From the NCBI GenBank assembly GCA_026874595.1, contig CM049310.1, forward strand, positions 81,328,556-81,392,555: 64,000 nt of DNA, in the 5' to 3' direction. Positions 11,380 through 23,255 of the stretch are shown piece by piece. Under the pieces are notes generated by a model. The model ran no database searches. It saw only the letters and a program-made list of their open reading frames with translations, and was not told where the DNA came from. Source of the stretch: Sipunculus nudus (Eukaryota; Annelida; Sipuncula; Golfingiida; Sipunculidae). The stretch's first letter is position 1, and each line of letters opens with the position of its first letter. The position numbers and the translations under genes were made by a program.

Positions 11380-11800
11380 TCAAGATTGGAATCCTGTAAG
11401 AACAAACTCCATCTCAACAATCTTTGATTTTTTACACTTCAACTTGTTCATGAACGTGAGGGGATTGTGTTCACTGAAGACAATGATAGGCCTGACTGAT
11501 GAAGTAACGTAAACTTCAAAATGTTGCCACGCCAAAATCAAAGCCAAACATTCTTTTTCAATAGTGGAGTAGTTTTTCTGGTTTGCATTAAATTTTCTTG
11601 AGAAATAACAAATTGGATGATATATGCCATCATTGACTTGTTGTAACAACACAGCACCAGCAGCAGTATCACTAGCATCTACAGCTAACTTAAAAGGTAC
11701 AGAAAAGTCAGGAGCTGCTTAAACTGGTGAACTTTGCAGAATTGCTTTCAAATTCTGAAATGCATTTTCACATTGAACATTCCATACAAAGTTTTGTTTT
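11380..11800 (-). pseudogene. RNase H domain of the Gmr1-like element
   Basis: The minus-strand translation shows the gypsy-type RNase H: VDASDTAAGAVLLQQ (first catalytic Asp), FSRKFNANQKNYSTIEKE (catalytic Glu) and a changed FSEHNPLTF where DHNPL is usual. A TAA at 11719-11721 interrupts the frame upstream. It follows RT directly and closes the pol region. Confidence 0.8.
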
Positions 11801-11853
11801 CTCTTAAACAAATTAGTCAAAGGTTCAGCTACAGCAGCAAAATTTGGACAAAA

Positions 11854-12634
11854 CTACCTGTAGTATCCAACCATACCAAGAAAACGCACTGTTTGCTTTT
11901 TGTTTTCTGGTCTAGGAAACGCAGAAATAGCACTTATCTTAGCATCAACAGATTTTACCTGACCCTGCCCCACAATATGAACCAAAAATGTTACTTGTGC
12001 ATGACAAAACTTAGATTTTACTAAGTTGACGGTGAGACGTGCTTCTTTCGAAGAGGTCGCGAAGAATTTGCAGATGTTTCTCCCAGGTGACGCTGTACAC
12101 AATTAGGTCATCAATATATGCATCGCAGCCCTGAATGTCCTTGACAACCATATTGATGAGGCGCTGGAACGTGGCTGGTGAGTTCTTCATGCCAAACGGC
12201 ATAACTTTATACTGGTACAGTCCTTGCGGCGTCACAAATGCGGACACTTCTTTCGCTCGTTCTGTCAGCGGAACTTGCCAGAATCCTTTTAGCAAGTCAA
12301 ACTTGGAGACATATCTGGAGCTACCGACTCTATCAATACAATCATCGATCCTCGGAATCGGGAACGTGTCAGTCTTGGTGACAGAGTTCAGTTTTCGATA
12401 ATCTGTGCACATACGGTAACTTCCACCAGGTTTTGGCACAAGAATACATGGTTAACTCCAGTTACTGTTACTAGGTTCAATAAAATCATTGTCCAGCAAA
12501 TATTGAATCTCATCCTGTAGATACTTTTGCTTTTCTAGATTCAGTCTATAAGGATGTTGCTTGACTGCGCTTGCCTCGCCAACATCGACGTCATCGCACA
12601 ACATGTTAGTTCGCGTTGGAATGTCACTAAACAA
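11854..12634 (-). pseudogene. Reverse transcriptase of the Gmr1-like element
   Basis: Motifs in order: IEPSNSNWS, PKPGGSYRMCTDYRKLN, FPIPRIDDCIDR, KFDLLKGFWQVPL, VMPFGMKNSPATFQRL and the active-site YIDD, followed by FLGMVGYYR in another frame. Breaks: TAA at 12452-12454 just after NWS, and a frameshift near 12040. It comes after, not before, the integrase. The enzyme copies the element RNA into DNA inside virus-like particles. Confidence 0.88.
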
Positions 12635-12676
12635 ATGTTCATAATTCCGCAGCAGGTTCTTGAGGTCTTGTTGTTG

Positions 12677-14198
12677 TTATGCGGTAAGGTGTGACAGTTT
12701 GGCATCCAGGTTGTTAAGCACGTCTGAGTTTTTTAATGGTACTGTACCACACTGAATGTCTACATCACACTCACAATCAGTATCTACTTTAACTGGGTGA
12801 GGGTCAGTGTTTACACAATTTACAGCAGTAACATTATGTAAAACATCTGATGTGCTATTTCTGTCATAATATGGTTTCAACATGTTAACGTGGCACAGTT
12901 GTTTCTTCTTACGTCTTTCTGGTGTCAACAGTATATAATTTAAATCACTGACTTTCTTGTCAACAATGTAAGGACCAAAATACCTAGCTTGCAGAGGTCT
13001 GCCAGGGATGGGAAGTAAGGCAAGGACCTTTTCACCAAGCTCAAACGTCCTACTTACAGTGTGCTTGTCATACTTTGTTTTCATTTTACTTTGTGCAGAT
13101 TTTAGATTTGACTTTGCAATCTCACAAGCATTTTGTAGTTTAGTGCGAAAGTCTGAGGATTTTCACACAAGAGTTTTTCTTTAAGCAGTTTCAATGGACC
13201 TCGAACTGAGTGTCCAAAAACTAATTCAAAGGGACTAAAACCCAAGGACTCTTGAAAGGATTCCCTGACAGCAAACAGCAATAAGTGGATTCCTTCATTC
13301 CAGTCTTTCTGTGTGTCATAGCAATAAGTCCTGATCCTTATTTTTAATGTCTGGTGAAAACGCTCGAGGGCGCCCTGATTTTCAGGATGGTATGGCGAAG
13401 AGATGTACTATTTTATTCTTAGCTCAAGCATAACTTGTTGGAATAAGCCAGATGTAAAATTAGACCCTTGGTCAGACTGGACGGATTTTGATAATCCAAA
13501 AGTTGTAAAAAAAACTTGGTCAGAGCTTTGACAACACTTTTGGCATTAATTTTGCGCAATGGTATTGCCTCATGGAACCTGGTAGACGCGCACATAACTG
13601 TCAGCAAGTATTCATGTCCAGATTTTGTTTTGGGCTGTGGTCCAACACAATCATCAATAATCCTACTGAATGGTTCCTCGAAAGCAGGAATAGGCCTAAG
13701 TGGGGCCCTAGGAGGATTCTGACTGGGTTTGCCTACCATCTGGCATGTATGGCATGATTTACAATATTGTACGACATCTTTCCTGAAGTTAGGCCAATAG
13801 AAGTGTGTACTAACTTTCTGAAAAGTTTTATTTATATTTAAATGGCCAGACAAAGGAGCCTCATGTGCCATGCTTAGAACTTCACTGCGAAAGCTTTTTG
13901 GTATTACTATTTTATGTTTGATGGCCCACTCATCATCAGCGCATACATCAGGTGGTCGCCATTTTCGCATAAGCACTCCATTTTTGACATAGAAACAAAC
14001 TGGGTTCTGTGACAGCTCATCTTTAGAAACTGCCCTAGGAAACAAACATGAAATATCAGGGTCGTTATGCTGTTCCGCGATAAGTTCTGACCTTGAGAAT
14101 GCTGCGTCCTGTACGGGCAAGTCGTTAGACGAGTCACTGGTTACTCCCAGAGTGTAATTATCTGGACCATTATCCTCATGTGTGTTTTTCTTGGCCAT
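12677..14198 (-). pseudogene. Integrase of the Gmr1-like element, placed before RT
   Basis: An open frame of 259 residues (14198-13419) carries the HHCC zinc-binding set (His112, His119, Cys149, Cys152, in SGHLNINKTFQ and CKSCHTCQMVGKP) and the first catalytic Asp in IIDDCVGP. After a frameshift at an A-run near 13505-13512 the core continues as VQSDQGSNFTSG (second Asp) and YHPENQGALERF (the Glu of DD35E) in another frame. The C-terminal part lies at 13084-12677 (LLPIPGRPLQARYFGPY, then CHVNMLKPYY). Only one in-frame TGA (14202-14204) separates it from the protease, so protease and integrase were probably one polyprotein. Confidence 0.87.
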
Positions 14199-14201
14199 AG
14201 A

Positions 14202-14705
14202 TCAAGTTACAGCACATGAAGGATACAAACCAGGAATTTCCTGACTTTCCGGATCAGTGTCTTGTTCAAGTAACAGCTTTTCTGTCACTATTGGTACAGG
14301 CTGTACTTTATCACCTGCAACATCATTGCCTAGTAGCAATTGAATTCCCTTAAAGGGTAAAATAGTTCTTATGCCCACAGTTATATTCCCAGAAATCAAA
14401 TCTGACTTTAAACGGATATTGTGAAGCGGAACTGAAGTGTGCCTGTCTGAAAATACACCATTAACAAATGCATGTAGATCAGTAAACGACCTATTAGAAA
14501 ATGGCAAAGTGTTTGCTAACATGAGAGTCTGGCCTGAACCAGTGTCCCTCAAAATTCTAATAGGGGTAGAATCTGAAAAATCACTTGAAAGTAATACAAA
14601 ACCATCATGTATGAATGGCTCAAATAACTCCATTTCCGAGTCAAGAGAGGAATCTACTACCTCAGCTTCATCAAACAAAGAATTGACATTGATAGTTTCA
14701 GTCAT
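14202..14705 (-). pseudogene. Aspartic protease of the Gmr1-like element
   Basis: The open frame of 167 residues has the retropepsin triad at Asp54-Thr55-Gly56 (ILRDTGSGQTLML) and a later LLGNDVAGDKV block. The family matures gag and pol by dimeric cleavage. The frame is in a different register from gag (15771-14878) and in the same register as integrase, past one TGA. Confidence 0.82.
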
Positions 14706-14877
14706 AAACTCTTTTTCAGAGTCATTTAAGGAATCTCCGTCCTTTTTATCATCAAACTCCTCATGGGAGTCAACAGCGGACTTTTTCTCTCTTCAGAAAC
14801 AAACTTCTGTTTGTCATAAGAGGACCTGACCTCATTTGAAATACACTCGCAAGAGTCATAAAAGGACTTAGCCTCAT

Positions 14878-16313
14878 TTAGAGAATACTGCTCACAGGAG
14901 TCTTGAAAGTATACCTAGCCTTCTTTAATTCCTCGCAGAAATCAACTGAGGTTTTTACCCCGCAAGCTACGGATTCTTCTTTGGATTCAGAGGGAACTTG
15001 GGCCTCCGTAACATCAAACTCTTTATAAGAGTCAATAATGGAGTTGTAGCCCTTATTTACATGAAAAGAGTCTGGCTCTTGTACTATGCTATGCTTAGAT
15101 TTTGAAACTAAACCAGAAGGTTTGCTATTTGGTTTATTCGCAAGATTGCAGCAGTCAGATATTAGATGACCTTCCTTCTTGCAGTAAATACATTTTTTCT
15201 TTGAAAATGACTGCTCTTGGTTGGACTTAGGCACAGTGGACGTGGGCTGAGGTGTAGTAATGGACTTTGCTGAACGATCAGGACTACTACTACTGGATGA
15301 CTGCGCTTTAAACTTCTTTTGGCGATACTGGTTTACATTCTTGTTTGTGAATGACTGGTTTGATTTGCTAGTAAAGGACATTTTGTGTGTCAATGAATAA
15401 TCATCAGCTAATTGAGCAGCGAGGTCAAGTGTTTCAGGACTTTTCTCATCAAGAAAAGTTTTAACATCTGCGTTAATGCAGCGCTTAAATGCTTCAAGCA
15501 CAATCAACTGGCGCAAATTGTCATAATCTTTCATTACATTTTTAGAACTACACCAGCGATCAAACAACTGCACTTTTGTCCTAGCCAATTCGACGTAGGT
15601 CTGTTCTTTGCGCTTTTCCCAATTTCTGAATTTCTGGCGGTAAGCCTCCGGAACTAACTCATAACCTTTTAGGATTAACCGTTTTACCAGGTCATACTCA
15701 GCAGCAGCTTCTACTGAAAGCTCTGTATAAATTTCTCTGGCCTTGCCAGTCAATACAATTTGTAACAGCATAGTCCAATTTTCCTTAGGCCATTTTAAAT
15801 TTTCAGCTACAATCTCAAAGTGTAAGAAATATTTATCAACCTCTTTTTTTCCAAAGGTGGGACAAGTCTTATGTGTTTAATAACATCAAGACTGTGAGTT
15901 GGGGCAGCACTTAGACTACGTTCTACTTAAGTCTATCTAACTCCAGTCGTTTTAACTCAATTTCTTTTTTTAGTCTTTCTCTTTCTTCTCTCTGTTTTTC
16001 TTATTCCCTCTCTTCTCTTTGTTTTTCTAAGTCTAACTGTTTTCATGCTAGCTCATGTTGCATTTCTAACTTCTTTCAATTCTAATTGCATAGGAAGGCT
16101 GTCATTTTTTTATGTTTCAACTTCAGTCTCTTCAATAAAACCATTGATAACTAGATCCTGCATGATTTTAGCAATTATATCAGGCTTTCTCAAAGCTTTT
16201 TTCAAACTTGGCCCTAAGTGTTGTCCCAAACGCACCAACTGTTCTTTTGACAACTGTTCAAGTTGATCAGGGTCCGGATCGTCAACAAATGTCTCAGGTT
16301 TGAAATATACCAT
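14878..16313 (-). pseudogene. gag of the Gmr1-like element
   Basis: The N-terminal part (16313-16110, 67 residues) begins MVYFKPETF and contains LSKEQLVRLGQHLG. A Lys/Glu/Arg-rich stretch follows that looks like a coiled coil, with stops. The long part (15771-14878, 297 residues) has the capsid-like helical region and one CCHC zinc knuckle, CIYCKKEGHLISDC (CX2CX4HX4C). The protein packages the element RNA. Interruptions at about 15780-16100 mark it as decayed. Confidence 0.8.
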
Positions 16314-16455
16314 GTTAAGATGTCAAAACAATAACAAAAAAACACTGAGATAAATCCTGTAAACAATGTACTGTAAACAATATGTAATCTTGTAAACAAT
16401 GTATGATAAAACAATGTCCAGGTCAAAGCCTAATAAATTTGATAATCTATTAAGC

Positions 16456-16473
16456 ATCCCGGACGAGCCCCCA
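16456..16473 (-). other. Primer-binding site, tRNA-Pro type
   Basis: Read on the minus strand, six bases after the LTR, is TGGGGGCTCGTCCGGGAT. This is the 18-base proline-tRNA primer site known from murine leukaemia-type retroviruses. Position and sequence support priming from the 3' end of tRNA-Pro. It also fixes the orientation of the element independently of coding content. Confidence 0.85.
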
Positions 16474-16479
16474 ACTTTA

Positions 16480-17978
16480 TGTTACGGAAGCTTATATAAA
16501 CAGATCAGGTATGCGTGATGAACACAAATTCTGTAACGGAGATTAAAAAAAATTTGATTCTGTAACACTAGGCAGCGTGAAATGTCTTATGCTCTTTACA
16601 CAGCGGTTTAACTATAGGCCTACTGCCTAGGTAAGCGCTGTTTGTTATGACCTCGTATCCTGAATTGCTACACCAGAGGGGAGCACTGTATTTTTGTCAA
16701 ATCAGATGAGACCTTGTGCTGGAAGACACGGCTATGCGAGGAATACACGGAGCCTATCATGTTCATTTCGTTTTGAGTGACGGTAACCGTCTGAACAGGC
16801 CACAGCCTCGGAGAGAATTGCCGCAGACGTGGTTTGCTTAGGGCCTGGGGCACATATGATGCCCGGCCGATGAGCTGTAATTCAAACGAAACGTAACAAC
16901 AAAGGCTGCGTGCACACATCGCTGGCTGGTTTCAGTTCTGCAGACAACAGATACACGGCTACGCTAACATGCACAGTCATACTGTCAGAATCGAATCGGT
17001 CGATGATGCAAGAATGCAGAGGGAGCAATTAAAATACGACCGTTAACTGTCTTCAAACGGCGCTTGAACCCATCTATGGGCGGAGCCAGGATGCCTGTCG
17101 AGTGTTTGTTTATTGGCATCTGGTTGGCTTCTTGTCACATCATACGCACGTGTTTTTCAGCGGACAACGAACCGCCATCTGGTGTCTAAATATATCATAA
17201 ACGGTCAAAGCTGGCAGCGTGAAAATCAGTTGCTTCTTTAGAAGCGCAAGATTTCCGCTGCCTCGGGAGCGTAGAAATGTCTAGGGGAATGAATAAAGAA
17301 GTCAGTGTTTTTTTTGTTAACAAATAACTATCATTTATTCTTAAAACATCCCTAACATTACAATACACGAAATCAATACAATTATACAGTAAAACAGCGG
17401 TATAACAACAAATCAATACAATCACACAATAAAAAAATAATCAATGTGCACAGTACCTGGATGCCAACACCGTCACAACGATAAGTTCTTTAAATGTATA
17501 CTCTCGGAGAATGACAGTCCAGTGTAAAGCTCATCCAGAAAGTAAACCAACCAAATAGTAAAGTCCAAATGCACAAAATCCAGGAGAAACTCTAAAGAAA
17601 ATCTATAATTGCCGCACACGTCGGATAAGGTCCTAGAAACTGACACACGCTTCTGCGTCCGCTGGAAATCTTCTCTGCTCTCTTCCCCGGCTCTAAAACA
17701 CAGCCCCTTTATATACTCTTCACCCCAAGCCCAGAATTTTCCACCTCTAGAACATTCGAAGAATAATACATTATATACGGTAAGCACGCATCACAGGAAT
17801 CATCTAGAAAAACATTGCTGTGTGTATCTCTACATAACAGGGTCATCACGTGACCTCGGCCAGGCGTGAAAGCCCCTAGCTAGCATGACAACGAGAGTTC
17901 AACCAGTACGGATTAAACAAAATGTGCAACAACAACACGAGTTACGCCCGTGTCACACAATAAAAGGAGCACCTGTAA
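16480..17978 (-). mobile_element. 5' LTR of the Gmr1-like element, interrupted
   Basis: The LTR begins TGTTACGGAAG and ends CACCTGTAACA. The TIR transposon at 16588-17273 plus a 9-base duplication splits it; removing them leaves about 800 bases, comparable to the 768-base 3' LTR. Confidence 0.85.
16588..17273. mobile_element. Non-autonomous TIR DNA transposon nested in the LTR (686 bp)
   Basis: The ends are TATGCTC and GAGCGTA with exact 9-base flanking repeats GAAATGTCT (16579-16587 and 17274-17282). The uninterrupted 3' LTR has one GAAATGTCT at this place, so it serves as the empty site and fixes both ends of the element to the base (allowing for the shared T). It is the same family as 8009-8704 and 24419-25119. 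Confidence 0.9.
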
Positions 17979-18407
17979 CATTCTGAAAAATGAACTGGTT
18001 TGCCATTCCACTTAGAGCCGAATGGTTTTGTTGTGTATGTTATAAACTAACAGGGCCTGGTTAATGCCCATAAGATTGGAGTGTAACTCTTTTTAGTTTT
18101 TGAACCAGATATTTATTTTCATTTAATTTTTATTTAATTAATTAATTTTCGAATAACGAACTGGGCCGGCTACGTATACCATAAGTGGTCCCCCTAATAT
18201 ATCAACAATGTTTAGTGATAAAACATTGAAAATTAGTCGATTTGCCATTAGCAACCCTTATGTCTAGTTTAGTTTGATATTTTTTTCACATGTTCAAGAC
18301 CGATTTATGCCTTCTTTGCTCCTCTTTTTTCCATATGAATTCCCATATATTCCCGTAATTGTCCCCTAATGCCTAAAATAAAGGAAGGTCCCCTTAATGC
18401 TGTCAGT

Positions 18408-18481
<74 letters not shown>

Positions 18482-18889
18482 CCAGAACTGACTCTCCCCT
18501 TGGAGCGGCTGCGGTCGAGCCTGCCTTTTCTCGCACTTGTCTTGCAAGAGTGGGCGTGCAGCAGATGTGGGCAGCCGCTTCATTAGTCATCCTGCGCCGT
18601 GATCGTGAAAATATGTTTTAAATGGATGTATTTTATCTATGGTATAGTGAATAGGATATGAGCGGAACATCGAGAGATAATGACGATGACACTTTCAGAT
18701 GAGCGATCAGAGCTATAGAACCAGGAGGGCGGACCCGGGTATTTGGTTAAAGAAGCTACATTTTATGTTACATCAAATTAAAGATTGATAATTAAATAAT
18801 AACAATTCTTTTGTTTATATATGCAATTATTACATGAAGAATTTCCATCTGCTCGATGTTCCCAAAAAATAATCAGTTTATTTCATCAA
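17979..18889. other. Spacer between the LTR element and segment B
   Basis: No gene is recognised. It contains a pure TA microsatellite of about 65 bases (18413-18478), several GTCCCCTTAAT-like phrases, and a GC-richer patch at 18480-18600 of unknown origin. Confidence 0.5.
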
Positions 18890-19773
18890 ACCTTGTTGAG
18901 GACTTTTTGTGTTATCGTGCTAACAGATAAACAGATACACAAACATACGCGCCCAAAAACATAACCCCCGCCGCTAGGTTTGGCGGAGGTTAAAAAAAAT
19001 TAATATATACATTCTCATGCATACAGGCCTCCGCCATGTGGGCGATCCTTATTGTGAGTTGCTTCCGAAAAAGTGTTTGCATTCCTTTACTCGGCTCATA
19101 CTTCGTTCCTCGACCCGGAGGAAGGACTCGGATCATGAGACGGATCAACACTAAATTCAAATCGATTCTACATTGGCAGACCCTCCTTACAATTAACTAC
19201 GGAAAATCAACAAAGAGCAACAGGTGGCGTAGCCTACAGTTAGAACCAGCTTGACAAATGTCTTCCCTATGTACAACTAATTAGTGTACGGAAGACAGCT
19301 GGAGCCAGTAAAGCTTGTACATTAAATGTCTCACATCAGGTGAGTAAGGAACAAGGTTATAATGCCTTATCGGGAATATTATCATCGTAATTTTGATTTT
19401 GCACACGATATGAATGAACTTTATAAAGCCCTTAAAGGAGCGTTCGAGTACTCGTGTCGAGTAGATCTGACCAAGTACTGGAGTACTCGTGTACTTGTGC
19501 ATTTTAAAACTTTGAAGTATTGAGTCTGTTTAGTTATAAAAATGTCAGTAACCAAGTTTATTTCTTACAGAATAAACAGGAACTTTTATGCAAAATCAAA
19601 TGTCTACATATGCATAACCAAGACCTCATGTAATGAAATAATTTACCTGAGCATTAAGATCACGTGTAATTTACCTGTAAATGTCAGTTTATTGAATCTC
19701 ATGATGGTACGGAGCCTCCCATATGAGTCGGATACTACCGTCTACAAAATGTTTAAACAGTTTCACTTTCACC

Positions 19774-19833
<60 letters not shown>

Positions 19834-22678
19834 CACTAATCGCATTATTGCAACATCTAGAGCAAAAAAACATGTTTTTATTACACGCTCTTAACACAAA
19901 GACTTTTTATAATACGCCCTCAGCATAAAGACATTTTATAATACGTCGTTAGCACAATAATACGTCCTCAACACAAAAAATATAATACCTCCTTAGCTTA
20001 AAAAACGTTTATATTATGTGCACACTAGAACGTTTATACTGACAGTTGAATATCAGCATCGTTTGTGTGGCTCTTTCTCATTTCCAAATTCCTATGAAGG
20101 AGGTTACATATACGTATGTTCTAATCTACTAATTACATGAACAAACTCATAAAAACTCAATCTCCTTTCAGGTTGATGTTGGGTCTTTATGTTAACCATG
20201 CCCGAGTTTGGTAAATGTTTGCTGTCCGAGTTCATGCTTGATCCGGAAATAAAACAGCTAAACAGCAGTTCGTTCGGGAGTGTACCACGACGTGTTGTTA
20301 AGTACCAGAGAGAGTATGTAAATGATGATACGAAGTAAACCGCAGGATAGTAGAGAGCACCTAGGAGACCACATACCTCCGCAAATACCACAATATTATA
20401 CTATATTTGCCTCTCTAACCGGATCAGCATCCAAATTTATCAGAATATTTTTTACCGTTCTACAATCTATATAAACTGTTTCGAGGAAATATGTTATTAT
20501 GTAATTCAGCAATAACACGCACACAAACTAAAAAAAACAAAGACACGTTAGAATACAATAACCTTGGCGAAGATATTTATTATGTTCATTATTAATAATA
20601 CATGTATCTAGTGATTAAATCATATATACTAAAATCAAAATTATACATTTATATTATATAATTGATCGATGTTTCGTTCTGACGCCCCTCTCTTTTTAAA
20701 TTGGATACACTGACTAAAATCAGTTTAACACAGTATAACATAGTACATGTATATCCATTAATATAATCTAAACAGTATTAATGGATTAGAGTAGAAATTC
20801 TTGTACCTATGTATACAGGCAGATTATATGGAAGGTGTGATTTTATTTATAATATATATCTGAGATTTACGGATAACATTTTTTCATTTTTTTAATAATA
20901 TTTTTTTTATATATTTTTTCTATTATTTATTTTTATTTAATATTATTACCTATATTATAAATACATCGCCTTCTGACCTATAAATTTGCATAAAATGCCA
21001 ATGAGGCTAGATTTTGAATGACCGTTCATCTGCGTATATGACGCGTTTTTTTTCACGATAGTTGCATTTTTGCGATAAGTTATCTTTCGCGAATATCACG
21101 AATTTAAAAAAATCGGAACAACAGGTCAACATCTGTATGGGCTATTATCGATTAGGTGTAGCAATGTAATCGAACGCTTTATGAATATTCATTATTTTAT
21201 AATGATCAGATTGCAGAATGACATACACAGATGCCCGACCTTTATTATTTGGTCCAAAATGGCCGACTCTGGATGGAGAGCTTGGAATATGTTGCAGAAT
21301 TTCTAGGTGCTAATCCAGAGAACCTGGCCTTTGTGGAAAATGTTACATTTGGTGAGTAACTCACTCAAATTTATTTGTGGGAGCAACTTTTTATATTGTG
21401 CACCAAATAACAATGATAAAGGGTACAGTTTATATTGTGGTTTTCTCACCTGGACGGGGACATGATAGGAATAAAATAAACCCATCTTGTGTGGAATGCA
21501 TGGAAGTCCTCCACAGATATCCAATTTTAATATTATATGTACGTCAGAGAGTAAATCTAACCCCGCCTTATAGATATAGGATATGGAGTTAAACAACATA
21601 AGGTAAGCCTCGCCAGGTGAAAGTACGTCACATCAGATTATTTGGTACGCCGTATCACACAGTGACTAATACAGGTGTTTCGCATTTGTTCATGTCTCTA
21701 TGAGTCTGCAAACCTGTTCTAATGTTTCTTCTTCAGGTGTCAATGCAGCATTAAAAAGCATCAAATTTGAACCCGGAGACGCACTGTTGGCAAGCCGTTG
21801 GACCTTTTCCGGGTTGATGCCATGCTGTCGCTATTTAGAACATGCAGGTGACATGAAAAAAATAAATAAATAAAACAAATGAATAACAGACATACAATGC
21901 TAACTCACGTTTCTCCCTCCAGAACTGCCACCACATAACACTGCTAATAATAGCCGAGTTTGCTGTACATCGCTACAAGGGAGTAGGCACATAATCAGAT
22001 ATATTTGACCCAGGAGAGCGGGGCATTTTGGATTTCAAGCCAGTTCGTAAAATTTGAGAGGTTATTGAACACATATAAGGAATGTAAAACTGAGGATGCT
22101 TAAAGGAACAATTTAGATTTATCTATCAGGATTATTGTTAGTAAAGCTACCTCTCTGTATACCGGTTTGAAGAAACGAAGGTCAATAAGCAGACGCATCA
22201 GTAGATGTTGAGTTCACCGACGTTTTCAGTTCAGTGTCATTTCCAAGGAAGAGGTAGCACTGATATGTGTATTCTATATATCTTTCTTACGAGGAGGAAT
22301 TCATTAATTAGAATGGTTACTCCATCACCAGGTACAGAAGTTCAATGGCTGCCACTGAAGACACCGATAGAATCTAAGCAACACGTGATCGACCTTTATG
22401 AAGAGTACCTGAACAAGTATCCCAACATCAAAGTGGTCTTCACAGGTGTGTCTACGTCATAACCAAATCATTTTTATTTTACCTTCTGAACAAAGACGCC
22501 TCATTTTCATACCGAATTGTCATTGATTATTTATAAAACCTTTTTAACTACAATTACTAGGTTACGGCGCTTCTCAAATAATGATAAAATGTAGAAATGT
22601 TTAGGCAAATGCATTTCCATATGAATACCGTAATTACCAATGTATTTAAATTTATCTTTGTTTATTACGTTTATATTT

Positions 22679-22727
<49 letters not shown>

Positions 22728-22737
22728 TATATATATA
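22679..22737. repeat. TA microsatellite in intron 4 of copy B
   Basis: A TA run with one interruption, matching the palindromic repeat of copy A but without its left arm. Confidence 0.85.
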
Positions 22738-22984
22738 GTCCCCTCAATCTAATGGATCTTTACTAGTATATAAACCCAAAGAACTTTATGGTGTGCTATC
22801 TGATCAAAATAGATATCTGCAGTCCTCCTCCATGTAGGATGGGCACTGGCGGGGGTTGATAGGTGGCGGTCCCTATTGTGGATCTAAGACGACCGCTCAC
22901 CTAAGAACGAGAGCACACTTTTAAAAAAGCTCTGCGAACATTGAATTCCCGACGCTGAAGTTCATACTTTCAAGTGCCGGTGTA

Positions 22985-23255
22985 CACATAGGCGCTCGAC
23001 CGTGGCCTATACAGGTGGCCTGGCCACCTACGTGGCGCAGGATGCTGGACATTTACCTTTTTGGCCCATATTCACTTTGGTTCGTATCTAACTTCATATT
23101 TCTGAATATACCAGGAAGTCCTTCCTGGATCAAGATCATGAGCCGGGCCAACAAAAAAAATTTTTATCGAATTTCATACCCTAGAGGCCTGAAAATTTCA
23201 CGGAATTCCCGTCTAGACTGGTATAGGAGTGGGGTCTAGGCCTGAACAAAATTTG
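22985..23255 (+). repeat. Dispersed repeat R1 in intron 4 of copy B
   Basis: Counterpart of 6600-6870, sharing GTCCTTCCTGGATCAAGATC and ATGAGCCGG. Confidence 0.5.

Larger units (their letters stand above)
10385..17978 (-). mobile_element. Gmr1-like Ty3/gypsy LTR retrotransposon, decayed
   Basis: This is a complete but inactive element read from 17978 down to 10385. Order: 5' LTR (16480-17978, itself interrupted), tRNA-Pro-type primer site, gag (about 16313-14880), protease (14705-14202), integrase (14198 to about 12677), RT (12634 to about 11854), RNase H (about 11800-11380), polypurine tract, 3' LTR. Ordinary Ty3/gypsy elements place integrase after RNase H; integrase before RT defines the Gmr1-like group. 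Multiple stops and frameshifts interrupt pol. The element lies between the two duplicated segments A and B. Confidence 0.85.

Noticed and set aside
16668-16919. Open frame of 83 residues on the minus strand, also seen at 8127-8354
   Set aside because: It lies wholly inside the non-coding TIR transposon; the two translations are not kept in frame across copies.
18305-18621. Open frames of Tyr-Ile repeats on both strands
   Set aside because: They are translations of a TA microsatellite.
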